Positions 7,108-15,913 of a stretch of 64,000 nt of DNA are shown piece after piece. Position 1 is the first letter of the stretch; each line of letters begins with the position of its first letter. The notes below the pieces were generated by a model. It did not search any database. It was not told the DNA's origin and saw only the letters and a list, made by a program, of their open reading frames with translations. A program made the translations under genes and the position numbers. The stretch covers positions 31,001-95,000 of the forward strand of contig DASVCN010000039.1 in NCBI GenBank assembly GCA_036381595.1, given 5' to 3'. Origin of the DNA: Trueperaceae bacterium (GTDB lineage Bacteria > Deinococcota > Deinococci > Deinococcales > Trueperaceae).

Positions 7108-8400
7108 ATGGAAGCAGTAGCCAGTTCGCCGGTAACGCCGATTTCCCGATTGAACCGCCACGTGGGCGGTGAGGTGACGGTGCGAGGCTGGGTCCACAAC
7201 CGGCGTGACCTGGGCGGCATCCAGTTCCTGCTCCTGAGAGACGGCGGCGGCCTGGTGCAGTGCGTATTCGAGGGCGCCGACCTACCGCTCTTCGAGAGCT
7301 GCGTCCGTATCGAGGGCAAGGTCGTGGAGAACGCCAGAGCTCCCCATGGCCTCGAGATCCAGGCTCGATCGCTGGAGGTGATCAGCGAGGCGAGCGCTCC
7401 GCCTCCGGTCGAGATCCCGAAAGAGGAGTGGCATGCCAACCCGGAGACGCTGCTCCAGTACCGGCACGTGACGGTGCGCGGGGTGAAGGCCCAGGCGACA
7501 CTGAAGGTGCAGGCCGAGCTGGTCAAGTCGTTCCGGTCGTTCCTCGATGAACACGGGTTCACCGAGATCTTCTCGCCGAAACTGGTGGCCGCCGGTGCGG
7601 AGGGCGGGGCGAACCAGTTCGAGGTCGACTATTACGGGAAGCGGGCTTACCTCACCCAGTCGCCGCAGCTCTACAAGCAGATCATGGTGGCGGTGTTCGA
7701 ACGGGTCTACGAGGTTGCGCCGGTCTACCGGGCTGAGCAGTCGCATACCAGCCGGCACCTCTCCGAGTACCTCTCGCTCGACGTCGAGTTCGGTTTCATC
7801 GAGGATGACGGCGACGTCATGGACCTCCAGGAAGCGCTGGTGAAGTCGATGATGCGGCAAGTGGCGGAGCGCTGCGCCGCCCAGTTCGCCACGCTTGGCG
7901 CCTCGCCGCCGGACACTGCTCCACCTATCCCGCGGATCCCCCTGCTCGACGCACGCGAGCTTGTGAAAGAGCGTTACGGGCATGCCACCGGCGGCAAGGA
8001 CCTCGACCCCGAGGCCGAGCGGCTGCTAGGGCGTTGGGCGCAGGAGGAGCACGGCAGCGACTTCGTATTCGTGACTCGCTACCCACAGGCGGCCAGGCCG
8101 TTCTACACCTACCCCACCGATGACGGCCTCACACGCGGCCTCGACCTGCTGTTCCGCGGCGTCGAGATCAGCTCGGGTGGCCAACGCATCCACAGCTACG
8201 ATCGCCTGGTCCAGGAACTGCACACACGTAACATGGACCCTGACTCGTTCAGCGGGTACCTGGAGGTGTTCCGCCACGGGATGCCGCCCCACGGCGGTTT
8301 CGCCCTCGGGGCAGAACGCCTCACCGCGCTGCTGCTCGGCATCCCCAACGTTCGCTTCGCCAGAGCCTTCCCGCGGGACGGGAGCAGGTTGCAGCCTTGA
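7108..8400 (+). CDS. aspS: aspartyl-tRNA synthetase, archaeal type (probably non-discriminating)
   Basis: This 430-aa enzyme charges tRNA-Asp and, in the archaeal-type group found in Deinococcota, often also tRNA-Asn for later amidation. An N-terminal OB fold (GWVHNRRDLGGIQFLLLRD) recognises the anticodon. The class II core follows, with QSPQLYKQ, motif 2 VYRAEQSHTSRHLSE and motif 3 GGFALGAERL. It lacks the bacterial-specific insertion, so it is short like AspRS2. The ATG at 7108 has AGGAG 7 nt upstream; a GTG at 7102 is too close to that site. An attenuator precedes it. Confidence 0.9.
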   Translation: MEAVASSPVTPISRLNRHVGGEVTVRGWVHNRRDLGGIQFLLLRDGGGLVQCVFEGADLPLFESCVRIEGKVVENARAPHGLEIQARSLEVISEASAPPPVEIPKEEWHANPETLLQYRHVTVRGVKAQATLKVQAELVKSFRSFLDEHGFTEIFSPKLVAAGAEGGANQFEVDYYGKRAYLTQSPQLYKQIMVAVFERVYEVAPVYRAEQSHTSRHLSEYLSLDVEFGFIEDDGDVMDLQEALVKSMMRQVAERCAAQFATLGASPPDTAPPIPRIPLLDARELVKERYGHATGGKDLDPEAERLLGRWAQEEHGSDFVFVTRYPQAARPFYTYPTDDGLTRGLDLLFRGVEISSGGQRIHSYDRLVQELHTRNMDPDSFSGYLEVFRHGMPPHGGFALGAERLTALLLGIPNVRFARAFPRDGSRLQP

Positions 8401-9473
8401 GGGTCACCTGGGCGCTGTTGACCGCACTGCTGGCGACGAAAGCGACCGCCCACGAGAAGTGGTTCGTGGAGAGCGCGGAGTATCAGGCGCATCTCTCGAG
8501 GGCATTCGGCCCACCGGCGATCTGGTACGTCGCCGGCGCCCTGCTTCTGGTTCTCCTGGCCTACGCGCTCTGGAGGTTCCGCGGCCGGCGCGGCATACTC
8601 CCCGGACCGGAACTGTTCGGCGCGACTCCGGGCGGCCGTAGCAGGCTATACGGACTTGCGCCCATGATCCTGGGTGTTCACGTCGCCGTTCCACTCCTCG
8701 CGGCCGGGGTCAGCGGCACCCTCTTCGCGTCGAGCGTGCCTCTCGAAGGCGGCTGGCGCTTTCTGCTGGGGCTGATGCAGACCGGCATAGCCCTCTCCTT
8801 CTTCTACGGTGGCCTTACCCGCCCGGCTGCGGTCGCTCTCGCGCTCCTGTGGCTGCTCGGAACGGTCGTCACCTCGCCTGTTGCCATGCTAGAGAACATC
8901 CACATGCTCGGCTTCGCCGCCTTCTTCTTCCTGACCGGCCGCGGACCTTACGCCATCGATCGGCTGATCTTCCCGCGGCTCGAACCTCCCGCCCACCTCG
9001 CGCGTCACGCCGTAGCGGCCCTCCGGATAGGCGCCGGCCTCAGCTTCATCGTGGTCGCCTTCACCGAGAAACTGGCCAACCTGCCGTTGGCTCTCTCGTT
9101 CCTGAACGAGTACCCACTCAATTTCACGGCCGAGCTGGGGATACCGATGAGCGACCTGAGTTTCATACTCAGCGCCGGGATGGTCGAACTCATCATCGGC
9201 CTGCTCCTGATTCTCGGAGTCTTCGTGAGGGCGACCATCGTGGTGGCGTGGCTGCCGTTCAACCTGACCCTCACCGTCTTCAACTGGATCGAGTTGGTGG
9301 GCCACTTGCCCTTCTACGGGATCATGGCGCTGCTACTCGTGTGGGACCCGCACGACCGTGACGGTTGGGTGGAGGGTCTCCGGCTGCCCGAAGCAACCCC
9401 GCCGCAAGCCGGGCGGCCACCGGAGCACACCGTTCAGGGTTACAGGGCGGGCAAACCGGGACGGACCGATTAG
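8397..9473 (+). CDS. DoxX-like integral membrane protein
   Basis: This 358-aa protein has a signal-like N-terminus (ALLTALLATKATA) and about eight hydrophobic segments. The C-terminal half, with FTEKLANLP and SAGMVELIIGLLLILGVFVRA, resembles the DoxX/DoxD group of quinone-linked membrane proteins. Its role is unknown. The TTG start overlaps the aspS stop (TTGA). The tail beyond residue 330 is polar. It converges with the metal-efflux gene and overlaps its 3' end by 4 bp. Confidence 0.6.
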   Translation: MRVTWALLTALLATKATAHEKWFVESAEYQAHLSRAFGPPAIWYVAGALLLVLLAYALWRFRGRRGILPGPELFGATPGGRSRLYGLAPMILGVHVAVPLLAAGVSGTLFASSVPLEGGWRFLLGLMQTGIALSFFYGGLTRPAAVALALLWLLGTVVTSPVAMLENIHMLGFAAFFFLTGRGPYAIDRLIFPRLEPPAHLARHAVAALRIGAGLSFIVVAFTEKLANLPLALSFLNEYPLNFTAELGIPMSDLSFILSAGMVELIIGLLLILGVFVRATIVVAWLPFNLTLTVFNWIELVGHLPFYGIMALLLVWDPHDRDGWVEGLRLPEATPPQAGRPPEHTVQGYRAGKPGRTD

Positions 9474-10369
9474 ACCGGAGTGCCCGGCTCCACCAGATCG
9501 GCATGCTCCAACTGGATCGTCACGTGATCGATGCCGAACTCCTCGTGCAGGCACTCCCTCACGCGCACCAGCGTTTCCTGACGGAACTGCTCGCGGCGCA
9601 CCACCACGTGGGCCGACAGCGCAGGCATCCCGCTCGTGATCGTCCAGACGTGCAGATCGTGCACGTCGTCCACCCCGGTGCAACCGAGCAAGCGGGCCCG
9701 CACGACGTCCACGTCGATGTCCGGCGGCGCGCCTTCGAGTAGCACGTTCACCGTCTCCTTCAGGAGTCCCCAGGCCGAGTACGTCACCAACACCCCGATC
9801 AGCACCGACGCGAGCGGGTCAACCCAATTCCAGCCGAGCAGCCAGATGAGGCCTCCGGCGACTATCGCGCCGAGACTGCCCAGGGCGTCGGTCAGCACGT
9901 GCAGCCAGGCTCCTCGTACGTTGAGGCTCTCGTCTCGCCCGCCGTGGAGGATCGCCAGGCCGGCGACGTTCACCATCAAGCCGCCCAAGGCCACGAGCAT
10001 CATCGCGCCGCCTTCGACCTCGAGAGTCGACCCCAGGCGCCTGAACGCCTCGTAGAAGATATAGGCGCTGATCGCGACCAGCGTTGCGGCATTGACCAGT
10101 GCGGCGAGGATCTCGCTTCGGTAGTAGCCGTAAGTGTGGCCGCTGGTCGCCGGTTTCTTGGCGATCCATACCGCGAAGAGCGACAGCGCCAAGGCTCCCG
10201 CGTCGGAGAGCATGTGTCCGGCGTCGGCCAACAGCGCCAGGGAGTTGGTGAGCAGCCCGCCAACGACTTCGGCGACCGCGTAGAGCAGCACCAGGACCAG
10301 CACGGCAGCCAGACGATTGCGCCGAGCTTCAGATGCCGGAGCTCCTCCATGGTCGTGAGAGTGAGCCAT
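9470..10369 (-). CDS. cation diffusion facilitator (Zn/Co/Cd efflux), CzcD-like
   Basis: This 299-aa inner-membrane antiporter exports divalent metals. It starts with a His-rich MAHSHDHGG tail, has six hydrophobic segments, and carries the two metal-site motifs HMLSDAGAL (TM2) and HVLTDALGS (TM5). The cytoplasmic C-terminal domain (VHDLHVWTITSGMPALSAHVV) is the usual metal-sensing ferredoxin-like fold. The thymidine kinase gene ends 6 bp upstream in the same direction, so the two are probably co-transcribed. Confidence 0.9.
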   Translation of the reverse strand: MAHSHDHGGAPASEARRNRLAAVLVLVLLYAVAEVVGGLLTNSLALLADAGHMLSDAGALALSLFAVWIAKKPATSGHTYGYYRSEILAALVNAATLVAISAYIFYEAFRRLGSTLEVEGGAMMLVALGGLMVNVAGLAILHGGRDESLNVRGAWLHVLTDALGSLGAIVAGGLIWLLGWNWVDPLASVLIGVLVTYSAWGLLKETVNVLLEGAPPDIDVDVVRARLLGCTGVDDVHDLHVWTITSGMPALSAHVVVRREQFRQETLVRVRECLHEEFGIDHVTIQLEHADLVEPGTPV

Positions 10370-10375
10370 CGGTGC

Positions 10376-10984
10376 TCAGGCTACCGGGAAGAGCGGTACT
10401 GGCCGGGTTTCCCGCAGGACCACGTGGCACTCCCGGCAACGAGGCTCGTAGCGCTCCGAGGCCCCGACCAGGATCACCGGATCGTCGAAGTGCGCCGGCG
10501 ATCCGCCGATGAGCCGCTGAGTCCTGGTCGCCTGGCGGCCGCAACGACAGATCGCGGTGAGCTTCTCGACGAGTTCGGCATGCGCCAGGAGTTGCGGCAT
10601 CGCTCCGAACGGCTCGCCTCTGAAGTCAAGGTCGAGACCGGCAACGATCACCCGGCGGCCGGCGTCCGCCAACTCCAGCGACAGGTCGACCACCTCTGGG
10701 CCGAAGAACTGACACTCGTCGAAAGCGACTACCTGGACCTCGTCTCGCAGCGCGGCCCGAACCGCTGCCACGTCCTCCACCGGCACCGCCTCCATCTTTC
10801 GGCCCGTGTGCGATGCGACCGACCGGGCGTCGTAGCGATCGTCGATAGCCGGCTTGAACACCTGGACTTCCTGCTTGGCTATGAGGGCCCGGTTGACCCG
10901 CCGGATCAGTTCCTCCGACTTCCCGCTGAACATCGGGCCCACGATCGCTTCCAGCCGCCCACCGCCGAACTCGAAGAATGGCAT
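10376..10984 (-). CDS. tdk: thymidine kinase
   Basis: This 202-aa enzyme phosphorylates thymidine in the salvage pathway. It has the P-loop [14 protein letters not shown] near residue 16, the [11 protein letters not shown]alker B/catalytic Glu segment, the lasso-domain zinc ligands (CRCG and CREC) and the nucleoside-binding YEPRC. Length and order are typical of type II TK1-like enzymes. Confidence 0.93.
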   Translation of the reverse strand: MPFFEFGGGRLEAIVGPMFSGKSEELIRRVNRALIAKQEVQVFKPAIDDRYDARSVASHTGRKMEAVPVEDVAAVRAALRDEVQVVAFDECQFFGPEVVDLSLELADAGRRVIVAGLDLDFRGEPFGAMPQLLAHAELVEKLTAICRCGRQATRTQRLIGGSPAHFDDPVILVGASERYEPRCRECHVVLRETRPVPLFPVA

Positions 10985-11181
10985 TCGCCCATGCTATCCC
11001 AGGCCTGGCGGAGCCTCTGCCCGGTGCTTCATAACGTACGGCTGCATGCTCTCCGGTCCGGCGGACACTCTCGTTCGGATGGCGTAGCGGGGACGAGCGC
11101 CGGCCGGTGACCGCCGGAGGGCGCGAGAAGGGCGGCAGGAACGCTGCTCGTCGCGACACCGGTGAGCGCGGGTCGAGCTGT

Positions 11182-11187
11182 TACAGT
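11182..11187 (+). promoter_or_regulatory. -10 box of hslVU (leaderless geometry)
   Basis: TACAGT ends 8 nt before the hslV ATG and no ribosome-binding site lies between them, so the transcript probably begins at the start codon. I see no convincing -35 hexamer. The 200 bp further upstream hold no gene that I can support. Confidence 0.4.
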
Positions 11188-11195
11188 GCTGCGAT

Positions 11196-11762
11196 ATGAA
11201 CCGCATGCACGGAACGACGATCGTCGCTGTCCACCGGGACGGGGTCTCGGCCATCGCAGGTGATGGCCAGGTCACCCTCGGCGAAACGATCGTGAAGAAG
11301 GGGGCGGTGAAGGTGCGCACCCTGCACGACGAGCGGGTCCTGGCAGGGTTCGCAGGGGCAGTCAGCGACGCCTTCACACTCCTGGAGAAGTTCGAAGGGC
11401 ACCTCGACGCCAGTCGTGGGAACCTGCTGAAGGCGGCAGTGGAGACGGTCAAGGAGTGGCGTACCGACCGCGTCCTGCGCAATCTGGAGGCGATGCTGAT
11501 CATCGCCGACGACGAGCAGATCCTCACTCTCTCCGGCGTGGGCGACGTCATAGCGCCCGACGAGCCGGTTGTGGCGGTCGGTTCCGGTGGCGCCTACGCT
11601 CAGGCTGCTGCTCTCGCCTTGTTGCGCAACACCGACCTGGGCGCCGAAGAGATCGCCCGGCAGGCGCTGAGCATAGCGGCCGACATCGACATCTACACCA
11701 GCGGTACCGCCACTGTCCTCACGGTTGGCGCAGAGCAGGATCACGACCAGGGGGCGAGATGA
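11196..11762 (+). CDS. hslV: ATP-dependent protease peptidase subunit HslV
   Basis: This 188-aa precursor forms the proteolytic double ring of the HslUV protease. The sequence MNRMHG then TTIVAV shows the short propeptide and the catalytic Thr exposed after processing. GDGQVTLG and [14 protein letters not shown] are family motifs. The gene overlaps hslU by four bases (ATGA), consistent with equal expression of the two subunits. Confidence 0.95.
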   Translation: MNRMHGTTIVAVHRDGVSAIAGDGQVTLGETIVKKGAVKVRTLHDERVLAGFAGAVSDAFTLLEKFEGHLDASRGNLLKAAVETVKEWRTDRVLRNLEAMLIIADDEQILTLSGVGDVIAPDEPVVAVGSGGAYAQAAALALLRNTDLGAEEIARQALSIAADIDIYTSGTATVLTVGAEQDHDQGAR

Positions 11763-13066
11763 CGAGTGAAGCGATCCTGAGGGCGGCGGCCGACCTGACA
11801 CCCTTGCAGATCGTGGAGGAGTTGGACAAGCACATCATCGGCCAGCACAAGGCCAAGCGGTCGGTGGCTGTGGCGCTTCGCAACCACTTCCGTAGGCGGC
11901 AACTTCCGGAAGCGATGCAAGCCGAGATAGTGCCCAAGAACATCCTCATGATCGGTCCTACGGGGGTCGGCAAGACCGAGATCGCCCGGCGGCTGGCCCG
12001 GTTGGCGAAGGCGCCGTTCGTGAAGGTGGAAGCCACCAAGTTCACCGAGGTCGGCTACGTTGGTCGGGACGTGGAGTCGATAGTGCGAGACCTGATGCAG
12101 GCCGCCTACGTCATGGTCGAGAACGAGAAGAAGGCCGAAGTCACCGAACGGGCGGCCCAGGCCGGCGAGGAGCGTCTGCTCGATGCCCTGCTGCCGGGCG
12201 GCACCCAGGAGGGACGCGAGAAGATGCGCTCCCTACTTCGGGCCGGCCAGCTCGAGGCCCGCACCATCGAGATCGAGGTGAAGGACGAACGGCCCATGGC
12301 GGCGATGATGCCGGGCATGGAGGAGATGGGCGTCAACCTGCAGGACATGCTTTCGAACGTCCTACCGAAGAAGCGGGTGAAACGCAAGACGACCGTCGCC
12401 GAGGCGCGAAAGGTGCTCGAAGGCGAGGAGGCAGAGAAACTGATCGACCACGACGAGGTGACTCGCGAGGCGGTCTACCGGGCCGAGAACGCCGGCATCG
12501 TCTTCATCGACGAGCTCGACAAGATCGCCGAGTCGGGCGGCAGTTCGGGGGCCGACGTCTCGGGTGAGGGAGTCCAGCGCGACCTGTTGCCGGTGGTCGA
12601 GGGAACGCAGGTGAATACCCGTTACGGGGCGGTCAAGACCGATCACGTACTCTTCATCGCGGCGGGCGCCTTCAGCGTCTCCAAACCTTCGGACCTCATA
12701 CCCGAACTGCAGGGGCGTTTCCCCATCCGGGTAGAGCTGGAAGAGCTCACCTCCGCGGATTTTCAGCGGATACTCACTCAGCCGGAGCACTCGCTCACCC
12801 GCCAGTACACCGAACTCCTGAAGGTCGACGGTAGCTTCGTGCGCTTCGAGGAGTCGGGCATCGAGTCGATCGCCGAGTACGCCGAGCGGGTGAACCGCGA
12901 GGTGGAGGACATCGGCGCGAGGCGCCTGCATACGATGTTGGAGACGGTGCTGGAGGACATCTCGTTCGCCACCGGTCTGGGCGACGTGGTCATCGACGGC
13001 GCATACGTTCGCAAGAAGCTCGAGGACATCGTTGACAGCGAGGACCTGAGCCGATTCGTACTCTGA
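11759..13066 (+). CDS. hslU: ATP-dependent protease ATPase subunit HslU
   Basis: This 435-aa AAA+ unfoldase feeds substrates to HslV. It has the Walker [16 protein letters not shown] (near residue 60), [18 protein letters not shown] with the pore loop GYVG, the I-domain (residues about 110-230), Walker [12 protein letters not shown], sensor segment and the C-terminal DLSRFVL tail that inserts into HslV. ATG at 11759 overlaps the hslV stop. Confidence 0.95.
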   Translation: MTSEAILRAAADLTPLQIVEELDKHIIGQHKAKRSVAVALRNHFRRRQLPEAMQAEIVPKNILMIGPTGVGKTEIARRLARLAKAPFVKVEATKFTEVGYVGRDVESIVRDLMQAAYVMVENEKKAEVTERAAQAGEERLLDALLPGGTQEGREKMRSLLRAGQLEARTIEIEVKDERPMAAMMPGMEEMGVNLQDMLSNVLPKKRVKRKTTVAEARKVLEGEEAEKLIDHDEVTREAVYRAENAGIVFIDELDKIAESGGSSGADVSGEGVQRDLLPVVEGTQVNTRYGAVKTDHVLFIAAGAFSVSKPSDLIPELQGRFPIRVELEELTSADFQRILTQPEHSLTRQYTELLKVDGSFVRFEESGIESIAEYAERVNREVEDIGARRLHTMLETVLEDISFATGLGDVVIDGAYVRKKLEDIVDSEDLSRFVL

Positions 13067-13123
13067 CCCGTACGGTCGTATGGCTTGCGTAGTGCCCCGG
13101 GCAGCGACCAGCGGAGGTAGGCA

Positions 13124-13696
13124 ATGGCTGAAGTAGCGCTCTTCCACCACGCCCTCGGGCTCACGCCCGGCGTCGTCGGTTTCGCCGACGAGCTGCGCGC
13201 GGCCGGCCACATCGTCCACACTCCCGATCTCTTCGCCGGCAGGACCTTCAGCACTATCGAGGAGGGGGTCGGCCACGCCCGGGAGATCGGCTTCGGCGAG
13301 GTCATCGCCAGGGCCGAGCGGGCTGTCGCCGATCTACCCGCGGGACTCGTCTACGCCGGTTTCTCGCTGGGCGTTCTGCCGGCCCAGAAGCTCGCTCAGA
13401 CCAGGCCGGGCGCCAGGGGCGCGCTGCTCTTCTACTCGTGTGTGCCAATGGGTGAGTTCGGCGCCTGGCCGAAGGGCGTTCCGGTACAGGTACACGGGAT
13501 GGACGAGGATCCCTACTTCGCGAAGGAGGGCGACCTCGACGCTGCGCGCGAACTCGTGGAACTCGCCGAAGAGGGTGAGTTGTTCGTCTACTCAGGCGAC
13601 CAGCACTACTTCGCCGACCGCACCCTGCCCTCCTACGACCCTGAAGCCACCGCGCTCCTCACCCGCCGGGTGCTCGACTTCCTCGCCGCCCGCTAG
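13124..13696 (+). CDS. dienelactone hydrolase family protein
   Basis: This 190-aa alpha/beta hydrolase has the nucleophile elbow GFSLG with Ser (dienelactone hydrolase itself uses Cys), and a C-terminal GDQHYFAD with the likely catalytic His. A conserved Asp would lie in VHGMDEDPYF. The substrate is unknown. ATG at 13124 has GGAGG 6 nt upstream. It stands 57 bp after hslU and may be read through from it. Confidence 0.75.
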   Translation: MAEVALFHHALGLTPGVVGFADELRAAGHIVHTPDLFAGRTFSTIEEGVGHAREIGFGEVIARAERAVADLPAGLVYAGFSLGVLPAQKLAQTRPGARGALLFYSCVPMGEFGAWPKGVPVQVHGMDEDPYFAKEGDLDAARELVELAEEGELFVYSGDQHYFADRTLPSYDPEATALLTRRVLDFLAAR

Positions 13697-13705
13697 GCGA
13701 CCCGC

Positions 13706-14566
13706 CTACAGGTCCCAGTAGCGCAGCTCGGCGGTATCGAGGCCGGAGACGCTGCGTCTCGCGAACTCCTCGAGCCCGTCTCGGTCGGGGAGTTCGAGGT
13801 GGTAGCGGAAGTTGGACAGGTAGCGCTGCATCACTTCCTGGGGCACGCCTCGGCGCGGGCCCTCCAGTTCGGCCACCCGACCTATCTCGGCCAGGCCCCG
13901 GCGTCGGGCATCGCGTAGCCGCTCCACGAGCCGCTGCGAAGGCGACTTGCCCCTCGGCGAAGCCCAAACGGCGAAGGTGAAAGGCAGCCGGGTGAGCCTG
14001 TACCAGGCCTCACCGAGGTCGGTGAGCAGCGGCTGGCGGCCGCCGATCCTGCGCCTGGCGACTCCCTCGGTGAGCGCCGAGTCGCCGATCAGGAGCGCCG
14101 CGTCGCATACCTCCAACATCGCATCGAGGTCGGGCGGCAGGGGCACCAGTTCCGCCTCCATGTCGTTCCCGATCAACAGCACACGCAACAGCTCGACGCT
14201 GGTGGCCGACTCTGTGGTCACCGCTATCCTCGCTCCGCTCAGTTCCTCCCAGGGCCGCCAGTGGAAGAGCATCACGCTGTACACGGGCCCCAGCGTTGCG
14301 ATCGAGAAGTCGGGCAGGGCGACGAGCCGTTCGCGGTGGCGGATGTACTCGATGCTGGAGACGAGCGTGAGATCGATCTCGCCGGCGAGCAGCATCGCGT
14401 TCAGCTCACTGGGTACGCCCTCGACGAACTCCACGCTTGTCTCCTCGTCCTGCCACGGCGAGAGGCCGTAGTGGAGGGGCGCCACGTTGGCGTAGGAAAC
14501 GACGCCGAGGCGTTCGACCCGTCCGGGCCGTTCGGCCAGAGACGACTCGGGGGAGCGCTCAGGCAT
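13706..14566 (-). CDS. mqnA: chorismate dehydratase, futalosine menaquinone pathway
   Basis: This 286-aa enzyme turns chorismate into 3-[(1-carboxyvinyl)oxy]benzoate, the first step of the futalosine route to menaquinone. It has the periplasmic-binding-like fold of the family, with VVSYANVAPLHYGL at the N-terminus, VPSELNAMLLAGEIDLTLVSSIEY and the ALLIGDSAL segment. The ATG at 14566 overlaps the end of mqnE by 8 bp, so the two are translated together. A longer start upstream would run deeper into mqnE. Confidence 0.88.
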   Translation of the reverse strand: MPERSPESSLAERPGRVERLGVVSYANVAPLHYGLSPWQDEETSVEFVEGVPSELNAMLLAGEIDLTLVSSIEYIRHRERLVALPDFSIATLGPVYSVMLFHWRPWEELSGARIAVTTESATSVELLRVLLIGNDMEAELVPLPPDLDAMLEVCDAALLIGDSALTEGVARRRIGGRQPLLTDLGEAWYRLTRLPFTFAVWASPRGKSPSQRLVERLRDARRRGLAEIGRVAELEGPRRGVPQEVMQRYLSNFRYHLELPDRDGLEEFARRSVSGLDTAELRYWDL

Positions 14567-15692
14567 GCACGAACAGCTCGTTGTAGAGAGCATCCCTGCG
14601 CACGGGGATGCGACCGGCATCGCGTATCAACCGGACGAGCTCCTCCTCGGTCATCCCGGACTCGGTGACGGCGCCGGAGGCGTGGGCTATGCGCTCGTCC
14701 TTGATCGTTCCGTCGATGTCGCTCACGCCTGCCGAGAGGGTCACCTGGGTGAGTTCGGGGGTGATCATCACCCAGTAACCCTTTATGTGGGGGAAGTTGT
14801 CGAGCATCAGCCGGGCGACCGCGAGGTTGCGAAGGTCGTCTACTCCCACCGTATGCTCGGTCCTGCCCAACTCGACGGCAAGAGGGTTGTTGTCGGGCTG
14901 GAAGGCGAGCGGGATGAACGAGAAGAAGCCTGGCGATTCGTCCTGCAGCCGCCGCAGTCTCATCATGTGATCGAGCCTGTCCTCGAGCCGCTCGACGTGC
15001 CCGTAGAGCATGGTCGCGTTGGTCGGTATCCCGAGTTCGTGAGCGGTACGATGGATCTCCAGCCACCCTTCGGCCTTCACCTTGGCGCGAGCGATCCGCC
15101 GACGAACGTCCTCGGCGAAGATCTCGGCCCCCCCACCAGGCATCGCCACCAAGCCCGCCTCCTTGAGCTGGCTGAGGACCTCCCGGTAACCGAGCCGCGG
15201 CCTGGTGATCTTGGTGAAGTGGTGTATCTCGGCGGCTGTCCAGGCCTTGACCTGCACTCCCGGGTAGCGTTCGGTGAGGCCGCGAACCAGGTCGAGGTAG
15301 TACTGCCAGTCGCGCTTCGGGTGATGTCCCGACGAGATATGGATCTCGGTGAGGTCGGGGTGCCAGTGTCTGTCGACGTACTCCCACACCTGCTCGAGGT
15401 CGTAGTCCCAGACCCCGTCCTCGCCGAACTTCCGTTGGAATCCGCAGAACGTGCAGCCGACGTAGCAGACGTTGGTCTGCGAGAGCCGCAGCGAGTGGAC
15501 GTAGTAGGCCTTGTCGCCCACCATCCGTTCCCTTCGGATGTCGGCCAAGCGGGCCACCGTGGCTAAGTCGGGCGTGCGGTAGAGAAGCAACCCGTCTTCG
15601 AAATCGAGCCGCCTGCCCTCGAGCACCTTGTCTGCTATCGGCTCGAGTGCAGAGTCACGAACGGGCATGTCACGTACGGAAGCGACCGTCAT
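14559..15692 (-). CDS. mqnE: aminofutalosine synthase (radical SAM)
   Basis: This 377-aa radical-SAM enzyme joins the MqnA product to adenosine from SAM. The [4Fe-4S] motif is CYVGCTFC (CX3CX2C) near residue 60, followed by GFQRKFGE. HISSGHHPKRDWQYY, GGGAEIF and PTNATMLYGHVE are typical. MqnC is similar in fold, but the HISSGHHP segment and the fusion-like overlap with mqnA favour MqnE. ATG 15692 is chosen since the conserved region follows soon after. Confidence 0.85.
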   Translation of the reverse strand: MTVASVRDMPVRDSALEPIADKVLEGRRLDFEDGLLLYRTPDLATVARLADIRRERMVGDKAYYVHSLRLSQTNVCYVGCTFCGFQRKFGEDGVWDYDLEQVWEYVDRHWHPDLTEIHISSGHHPKRDWQYYLDLVRGLTERYPGVQVKAWTAAEIHHFTKITRPRLGYREVLSQLKEAGLVAMPGGGAEIFAEDVRRRIARAKVKAEGWLEIHRTAHELGIPTNATMLYGHVERLEDRLDHMMRLRRLQDESPGFFSFIPLAFQPDNNPLAVELGRTEHTVGVDDLRNLAVARLMLDNFPHIKGYWVMITPELTQVTLSAGVSDIDGTIKDERIAHASGAVTESGMTEEELVRLIRDAGRIPVRRDALYNELFVHA

Positions 15693-15868
15693 CGCCAGCG
15701 AAGTATAACAGCGCCTCCCCGGAAGGCCGGTCCACGTGCGCCCGCGACTCGCAGGCATGACGACCGTTGATCGCAGCTGGCCCTCACGAGCCCAGCCGAG
15801 TTCCGGGAGTGGACTACTTCATCGGCCGAGAGCGCCCTTCTGGCCGATACTTAAGCGAGCTGTAAGGC

Positions 15869-15884
15869 GTCATCGTACGATGAC
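15869..15884. promoter_or_regulatory. 16-bp perfect palindrome upstream of GGDEF/EAL gene
   Basis: GTCATCGTACGATGAC is fully self-complementary and lies 29 nt upstream of the ATG at 15914. It could be an operator. It sits in the 221-bp divergent region between mqnE and the c-di-GMP gene. Confidence 0.45.
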
Positions 15885-15913
15885 TTGGGGCGGCGAACTA
15901 GGAGTGGTTACCG

